Assembly: GCA_941918925.1 (NCBI GenBank)
Contig: OW799233.1
Coordinates: 153,554,845 to 153,618,844, forward strand
DNA length: 64,000 nucleotides
From: Phyto melanocephala
Taxonomy: Eukaryota; Arthropoda; Insecta; Diptera; Rhinophoridae
Direction: 5' to 3'
Part shown: positions 58,150-64,000 of the stretch, one piece after another
Position numbering within the stretch: the first letter of the stretch is position 1
Layout: each line of letters opens with the position of its first letter
Position numbers and translations under genes: made by a program
Notes under the pieces: generated by a model
Seen by the model: the letters and a program-made list of their open reading frames with translations, nothing else
The model's database searches: none
Told to the model about the DNA's origin: nothing

Positions 58150-58986
58150 GATAAAACAACAGGTAATACGTATGAAAAAGAGGACGATGTATTAGAGTAC
58201 TACCTTTGTCAATGATCTGCGTTTGTGAAATTAAATACGATAACTTTAATTGAAATTGAAGCAATGAGGATTGCTTCTGATTTGCAATCCTTAAGGAATT
58301 ACATTAAAGTACTGGGTTCTTTGCCTAGTCGAATATTCGATAATGGTCGAATTTTGGCAAATAATTGATTAGGGAGTCACACAAAATGGTTGAATGATAA
58401 TAGATCCATTTTTGAGCTGATAAATATATTAATGCATCTACATATATATTCCATATGTGGTCCACTGTACACTTCAGTGAACAAACGTGTGAATTACCCA
58501 ATATACAATATGACTTCGGATTATATTTTAAGGTTTTAATTGATATTACAAAAAAAAAAATAATAATAATAATCTAGAAAATAAAAAACTGTTAAATTTC
58601 ACAACTAGCTGTACCCTAATCATTTGCATCTCACATGCTTATCACACATGTAACTATTTAGTTTGCGCTACACATTCACTTTATTAAGTTGAATTATATA
58701 ACGTTTTTATTTTTGTCTTGCATATATTAAACAGGTTCTCCCCATTTATTTAAAGGCAAAAAACAATGGAAAGCAGACGCACTTAAGTTAACAATCAGCA
58801 GATAAGAACTTCATAGGCATGTGCTAATAGATGCTCATTTGTGAATACAGCATTATATTTCGGATTAACCTGATAAAATTTGATACTCTGTACGTGTTAA
58901 TGTTAGGAATAATATTTGGTTGTCTATTAAAGCCCACTCAAAATGTCTTGATCTACATACTTATGTATATTCTATTTTATATTGAA
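58150..58986. other. Intergenic region, no gene seen
   Basis: AT-rich, no coding exon recognised. Confidence 0.35.
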
Positions 58987-59854
58987 CTAGAAAAGCCCGG
59001 CGCGCGTTGCTATGCCCCCTAATGATTAAAAATGTATTCTGATCTTAAATTGAATATCAAGTGCAAAAAGCTAAAAATTATAATTTTTTTTAATGGGCTT
59101 GGCACTGCCCACTTTTCTAATCACTAAACTGTATAGTCGTGACAGCTCAATATGTGTGCAAAGTTTCAGAAAAATCGGTCTAGTGCAATACCTCAAAATT
59201 ATAACTTTTTTTTATGGGCGTGGCCGTGCCCACTTTTTTAATCACGAAAGTATACAGTCATGACAGCTCAATATGTGTCCAAAGTTTCAGAAAAATCGGT
59301 GAAGCTCAAATACCTCAAAATTATAACTGTTTTTTTATGGGCGTGTCCCTGCCCACTTTTCTTATCACGAAATTATTAACTCATGACAGCTCAGTATGTT
59401 TTCAAAGTTTCAGAAAAATCGGTCCAGCGCAAGTACCTCAAAATTATAACTTATTTTTATGGGCGTGGCCCTGCCCACTTTTTTAATCACGAAATTATAA
59501 AGTCATGACAGCTCAATATGTGTGCAAAGTTTCAGAAAAATCGGTCCAGTGCAAGTACCTCAAAATTAAAACTTTTTTAGGGGCGTGGCCCCGCCCACTT
59601 TTCTTATCACGAAATTATTTAGTCATGACAGCTCGATATGTGTGTAAAGTTTCAGAAAAATCGCTCAAGTGCAAGTAGCTAAAACTGATAACTAATTTTT
59701 TATGGGCGTAGCCCCGCCCACTTTTTTTCACCCATAAACACTCCCTGGTATGTGTACAACAACTTACCAAAGTTTGAGCGCGATCGGATTTACAGTTTCG
59801 GAGTCTATAGCTAACACACACACACACACAGAGTTTCACTTTTATATATATAGA
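58987..59854 (-). mobile_element. Non-autonomous Helitron, family C copy 3
   Basis: CTAGAAAAGCCCGGCGCGCG on the left (3' end) and TTTTATATATATAGA on the right (5' TC end), between host A (58986) and T (59855). About six units with GGGCGTGGC...GCCCACTTTT spaced about 120 bp, and a short (CA)n tract. Length is 868 bp, same orientation as copies 1 and 2. Confidence 0.87.
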
Positions 59855-60104
59855 TTAAGTAATTATATATATTTCTAGCTTATTCCTAGCCGCATTTCTG
59901 GCTCCAACATAATACTTATTTTGTTCTTTTTTTTTAATAAAGTAAAGAGTTTTCCATTTCGTCGTTTTAAAAGTATAGGACTGATATTCGATATTTGTCA
60001 AATTAAGTTGATAAACCGATTTTTTTCTTTTCAGTTGAAAGCCTGACATTGACAAAAATAGATCGCTTAAGTATCACACAACGCATAAAAATTATTAAAA
60101 CCAA

Positions 60105-60650
60105 CTGAAAAAGTTGTGATTCTGGCACAGTCACATATCGTGCTTTAAGAGGAGTTATGGTTTAAATAATCGTCTAACAATGCAAGCAATTGGCAAAATT
60201 GTGAAGAAATTTAAAAAGACTGAAGCGGTTACAGGTATAAGTGAAGCTGCTGTAAGTGAAAGTGTTGCCGAAGACCCGAATGTGTCGATTCCTCGTCGTT
60301 ATTATGGCGTATTTTGCATTTGTACCTACACCTACATCCATATAAAGTCCAGCTTACACAACAACTGAAGCCAGCTGACTATTCACAATGTCGTAGATAT
60401 AGCTTTATTGCAAGAGACATTTCCTGGCCGCGTAATTTCTCGTCATGGCGATATCAACTGACTACCATGATCATGCGATTTGACACCATTAGACACCTTT
60501 CACTAAAACCAACATTCGTCAAGTTATGGCTGAGATACCTCCCAACATTAGTCAAAAAGTGATCGAAAATCACCTCAAAGTAATCAATGCTAGCAACACT
60601 TTGCGTGGTGGTCATTTAAATGTTGTAGTATTTCACACATAATATCAACG
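60105..60650 (+). pseudogene. Mariner-like transposase relic, internally deleted
   Basis: Across frames the order is VTYRALRG, LNNRLTMQAIGKIVKKFKKT, VSESVAEDPNVSIPRR, then LHLHPYKVQLTQQLKPADYS. After a deletion of the first catalytic region come ISRHGDIN-like and CDLTPLD-like pieces (60430-60500), and after another shift SQKVIENHLKVINASNTLRG followed by GHLNVVVFHT, the usual C-terminus. Both ends are present, but the catalytic centre is missing and several shifts occur. Confidence 0.75.
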
Positions 60651-60778
60651 TTCAAACTCTATAATAAAATGAAATATCATGAAAAAAAATATTTTATATG
60701 TGTTTTATTAACGCTTACTTTTGAAACCGCAAAATGGATAATACGATATTTGTGATTTAATATAATGTAAATTAATGT

Positions 60779-61689
60779 TAGGGTGATCGACTCGGTTTTG
60801 GAACCGGTTAAAAACCCGGTTTTTTTCTTCTTCAGCTAGCGGTTTTTTCAAAATATTGATTTTTCGAATGCACTGGTTTTTTTTTATCCGAAATGCCGGT
60901 TTTTTAATTTTTAAAGTTTATTTTTATATATCTTTGTAACCAATCGTACCATAGTGTATTTAGCACTCGAAAAGTTTCCAAAGAAAATAAAAACTATTAA
61001 ATATTCTTTCACAATATTGTAAGAAATTTATTTGCTGTTGAAAAAAATTATTAATATTTGATCCTACTTCATCACACTAATAGTGTAAGCGCTACAAAGC
61101 TTAAAATATTATTTTGATCTCTTCCAGAGAAAATACCGATTACTTTTAACAAATTAGTTTAGTTCTTTAAAAACGTAGTGGCAACAATGTAAATTCATAT
61201 TTTCTATTTACAATATGCAATAACATTTTTGATGATCTATTTATATTTTTAAACAATTAAAAATGTCGAAGCAGAAAAGAAAAACTATCAATCACAATTT
61301 AGTTGTCATATTTGTTTCCATGTCGCAGAAACATTTTTATTTATTAATGTATTAATTTATTGCATTTATTTATTTTACTTGTAAAGAGTACTTTTTGTTC
61401 TTAAATTCAACTAACTAAAACCAGGTAAGTTAACAGCATTCATGTCAGTTATTGTGTAAATTTGCAGCTAAACGTATATAAAATGTAAAAATTTCATGCA
61501 TAGATATTATTTTGATGATAAACTTTTTTACAATATTTTTTAATTTTTCTTTAAGGTATATTTTAAATATTCGAACCGATTAATCGGTTTTTTCTCAATC
61601 TTCAAAATAGCAACCGGTTTTTTTTAATTCTAAATTTCAAACCATTTGAAAACCGGTTTCTTAAAAAAGTCGAATAATCGATCACCCTG
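60779..61689. mobile_element. hAT-like non-autonomous element with subterminal CCGGTTTT repeats
   Basis: The ends TAGGGTGATCGACTCGGTTT and (complement) CAGGGTGATCGATTATTCGA are inverted repeats. The flanks ATTAATGT and CTTAATAT agree at six of eight bases, consistent with an aged 8-bp duplication. GGTTTT or AACCGGTT motifs recur near both ends (60800-60910 and 61570-61660). No transposase was seen. Confidence 0.62.
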
Positions 61690-61697
61690 CTTAATAT

Positions 61698-63299
61698 GCA
61701 TATACATACATATACTAACTAACGCTTGCAACTGCAACTTAAGACAAGCAATGGAGGCTGGTACTGCATTTTTAAGTTCCTAGTTTATAAAACGAATAAA
61801 GGCTTTAAAGGAATATTTACGATAAATGAAAGTATCATCTATAAATAGTATTTCGGAGATTTGCAAATGTATCCTAATATTTTCTACCCTATTTGTCGAT
61901 TATCTGAGCTCGTTCCCAAGCGAACCGAATGATTGAGGTTCAACTATAGTTTTTTTTAAGATTTTGCAGCATATAATATTATTAAAAAAATCAGTTTCTG
62001 CAGTTTGATAATTATTAATAGTACTTTAAACGAAAGAAAAAATAATTGAAATTCTTACTATTTAATTGGGTTATTGGACGATTAATATTCGACCGGTTTT
62101 AACCTTTTTTTTTGGTTGAGTTTTGTAGAAACCGAATATTTTAAAATGCTCATATGTTGAAAAACGAAAAAACCGGTTACCAGAAAATAAATAGTAGTAA
62201 TGAATTGATTATAAAAACAATATTTTTTTACCCATTTGCTCTACATCAAAAACCGATTTTTTTAAAATTGTGCACTTAACATTTTGAAGACTAAATTTAT
62301 CGATAGGCTGTTTTGTTTGTTATTTATCTATGTATGCGTGTGTGCATAGGTAAGATATTTTAACGCTTTTAACCTACAAAGCACTTAACGGTTAACAGTG
62401 TTGAGTTAACATAGATACTGCAGAGTAGAGAGATAAAAATTTGTTGTCGTATTTAACCTTTTCAAAAGCTTAACAGACATACTTGCTAGCAAAAGCGACT
62501 GCAGGAGGACAATTATTTTCAATACTTAAGTAATAAAATGTTTCTGCAGAAACCACAGACAGAATAAAAGATTTGGTGGAACTATATTCCCCAAAGGCCC
62601 TACTTTACATAAGAATATACAAATGTATGTATAACTGTTATATTTTATTTATATTTAAGTAATGGAGTCCTTATGTAAAATTTTATTCAAAAGGCAGTAA
62701 AACAAATAAAAAAAATTTATGATGATGGCAGCAATAACGATTTTACACCTTTTTTACAACTGTTTACTTTTATGTAAAAGAAGTAGTTTGAGCCGACATG
62801 TACAAGCTTGCATGTATTTGTATTTAGCATGCCTCCTTAATTTGACCAGATTTATGTTAAAAAAAAAACATAAAAACAGTGGTATACATGCAAGCGTTCA
62901 GATATACCGATTTTGCTTATGTATACACGAAATGTTCGTTTACATTTAAATTTAAAAATTACATTTTATATCTTTTCTCTGCTTTATGTGTTTTTGTGTT
63001 GTTCTGTTTTTGATTGTACGACCTTTTTGCAAACAATATAAAAAGTTTTTTTATATCTTGCATTAAAACGCATAAATATGAGATTAGAGTAAATGTTGCC
63101 CGTTTCACAAAAGTTGGAATTGTATATGGCAAGAGCAGATCCAAGGTCGGAGAACGATATTAACCATCCCCTTAACAAACCAGACTTCACCCTAAAAGCG
63201 TTAGGTGGATCTGCGCTTGTATATGATAACCTGTTGGCATAATTTCAAAATTTGAACCACATTGTCTTTAGGATCATACCATGTCTAGAGATATTATAC
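61698..63299. other. Intergenic region with a second CCGGTTTT-rich patch, no gene seen
   Basis: 62088-62270 contains CGACCGGTTTTAACC, AAACCGAATATTTT, AAAAACCGGTTACC and AAAAACCGATTTTTT. It is probably a relic related to the element at 60779. The remainder is AT-rich without recognised genes. Confidence 0.35.
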
Positions 63300-63905
63300 C
63301 GTTTTTTTCAGATACTTTGAATCTTACAGCCTACCTGATGGAGATTATAAGTTGGATGGACGTGGCAGGATTAGAACTGGCGGAGAACAAGACGAAAGCA
63401 GTTTTAATTATTAACCGTCGCATGAAATTATATCAAAGAGACAACTCAAGTATCTCGGGGTAATGATCGATTTCGGGGCACATATTAACTACATATCGGA
63501 CAAGGCATCGAAGCTTACTGCTGCTCTGTCTCGCATGATGCCGAATGTCGACGGTCCTAAACAGATTCAGCGGCATGTTATCGCCAGGGTAGTAATCTCT
63601 ATCATGCTGTACGCAGCACAAATGGCTTTAAGTTACAAGAGGAAAGAATTAAACTGGCATCGGTATATAGACTGACTGCTTTGCGAGTCTGTAGCTCCTA
63701 CCGAACAGTATCCGCAGACGCAACAAACGTTATAGCTGGTATGATACCAATAGACATACTTGCTGACGAAGCACTACAAAGATATGAAAGGGCAAAAGGT
63801 GACAATTCTGGAAGAGAAGTGCGAACTGATGCAAAGGTGGAGAGCATACAAAGATGGCAATCTCGTGTCACGAGTCTCTTGGGCCAAAGCCCGGTGAATG
63901 ACTGA
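63300..63905 (+). pseudogene. LINE ORF2 fragment (I/R1-like) after the RT core, frameshifted
   Basis: Frame 1 (to 63463) reads ISWMDVAGLELAENKTKAVL. The next (63463-63675) reads INYISDKASKLTAALSRMMP, GPKQIQRHVIARVVISIMLY. The third (63669-63905) reads LTALRVCSSYRTVSADATNV, AGMIPIDILADEA, REVRTDAKVESIQRWQS. These are in order the thumb and post-RT region of an R1/LOA/I-type LINE (AGLELAxxKTEAVLI...HIxxxxxKA...LRxxSAYRTVS...AGxIPIxLLxxE...WQ). Two frameshifts and a truncation after WQ are present. The rest may continue beyond the window. Confidence 0.78.
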
Positions 63906-64000
63906 TGGCAACGCTAAAAATAAAACAAGCTGGAGTTGTCCGGCTACTCCGGTAGAGCGCGTGAGGTTCGCCATCAAGCCATCCACAAGACACTGAGCAA

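Overview
This is a 64 kb, strongly AT-rich window of a eukaryotic nuclear genome. Several signs point to a higher fly (Diptera, probably a calyptrate such as a blow fly or house/stable fly): GTAAGT/TTTTAG introns of fly size, CATACATATGTAT-type microsatellites, DINE-1/INE-1-like (Helentron-derived) repeats with CCGTCTGTCCG stretches and 'GGGCGTGGC...GCCCAC' motifs, and mariner, Tc1, hAT and pogo relics. The taxon is inferred from composition and repeat types, not proven.

Host genes are sparse. Positions 1-1053 (+) hold the 3' end of a spliced gene whose penultimate exon type (a Thr-rich spacer) is tandemly duplicated before a last exon with a six-cysteine C-terminus. Positions 28712-29545 (-) hold one large internal exon of a low-complexity Gln/His/Ser/Thr-rich protein, with an in-frame TAG near its start. 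Positions 38041-38274 (+) hold the only complete gene, an intronless secreted Kazal-type protease inhibitor with a TATA box and polyadenylation signal. No tRNA, rRNA, CRISPR or bacterial features were seen, and no viral sequence was recognised.

Most of the rest is transposable elements, many nested. (i) HINE-A (DINE-1-like): 2642-5624, 21060-23460, 31171-32113, a decayed copy at 40090-41957, and the largest at 51908-55890. They end in a TTCGGC-TGT-GCCGAA hairpin, carry a degenerate mariner insert and have internal 288-bp tandem repeats. (ii) HINE-B: eight copies or fragments with a related hairpin, long A/T homopolymer tracts and a tRNA-like stretch. (iii) Three canonical non-autonomous Helitrons (TC...CTAG ends, inserted between A and T) at 7219, 19941 and 58987. 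(iv) Cut-and-paste elements: a pogo-like element (2448-5942, split by HINE-A), an ITm DD37E transposon (14985-16100), mariner relics at 12.9, 25 and 60 kb, a Tc1-like relic (30-31 kb), hAT elements (18165-19126; 44367-47033 with a perfect 8-bp target duplication; 60779-61689) and several MITEs with clear inverted repeats. (v) LINE fragments at 10.3-10.8 kb (-), 33.5-34.4 kb (+) and 63.3-63.9 kb (+).

The layout is that of a TE-rich intergenic or heterochromatin-proximal region in which element after element has landed inside older ones. The nesting gives relative ages: pogo before HINE-A, hAT before HINE-B, HINE-A before the CACGCAAAG MITE. The most interesting signals are the array of eight 288-bp repeats with an 864-bp higher-order period inside one HINE-A copy, the mariner and tRNA-like cargo of the HINE elements, the possible stop-codon readthrough exon, and the tandem exon duplication at the left edge.
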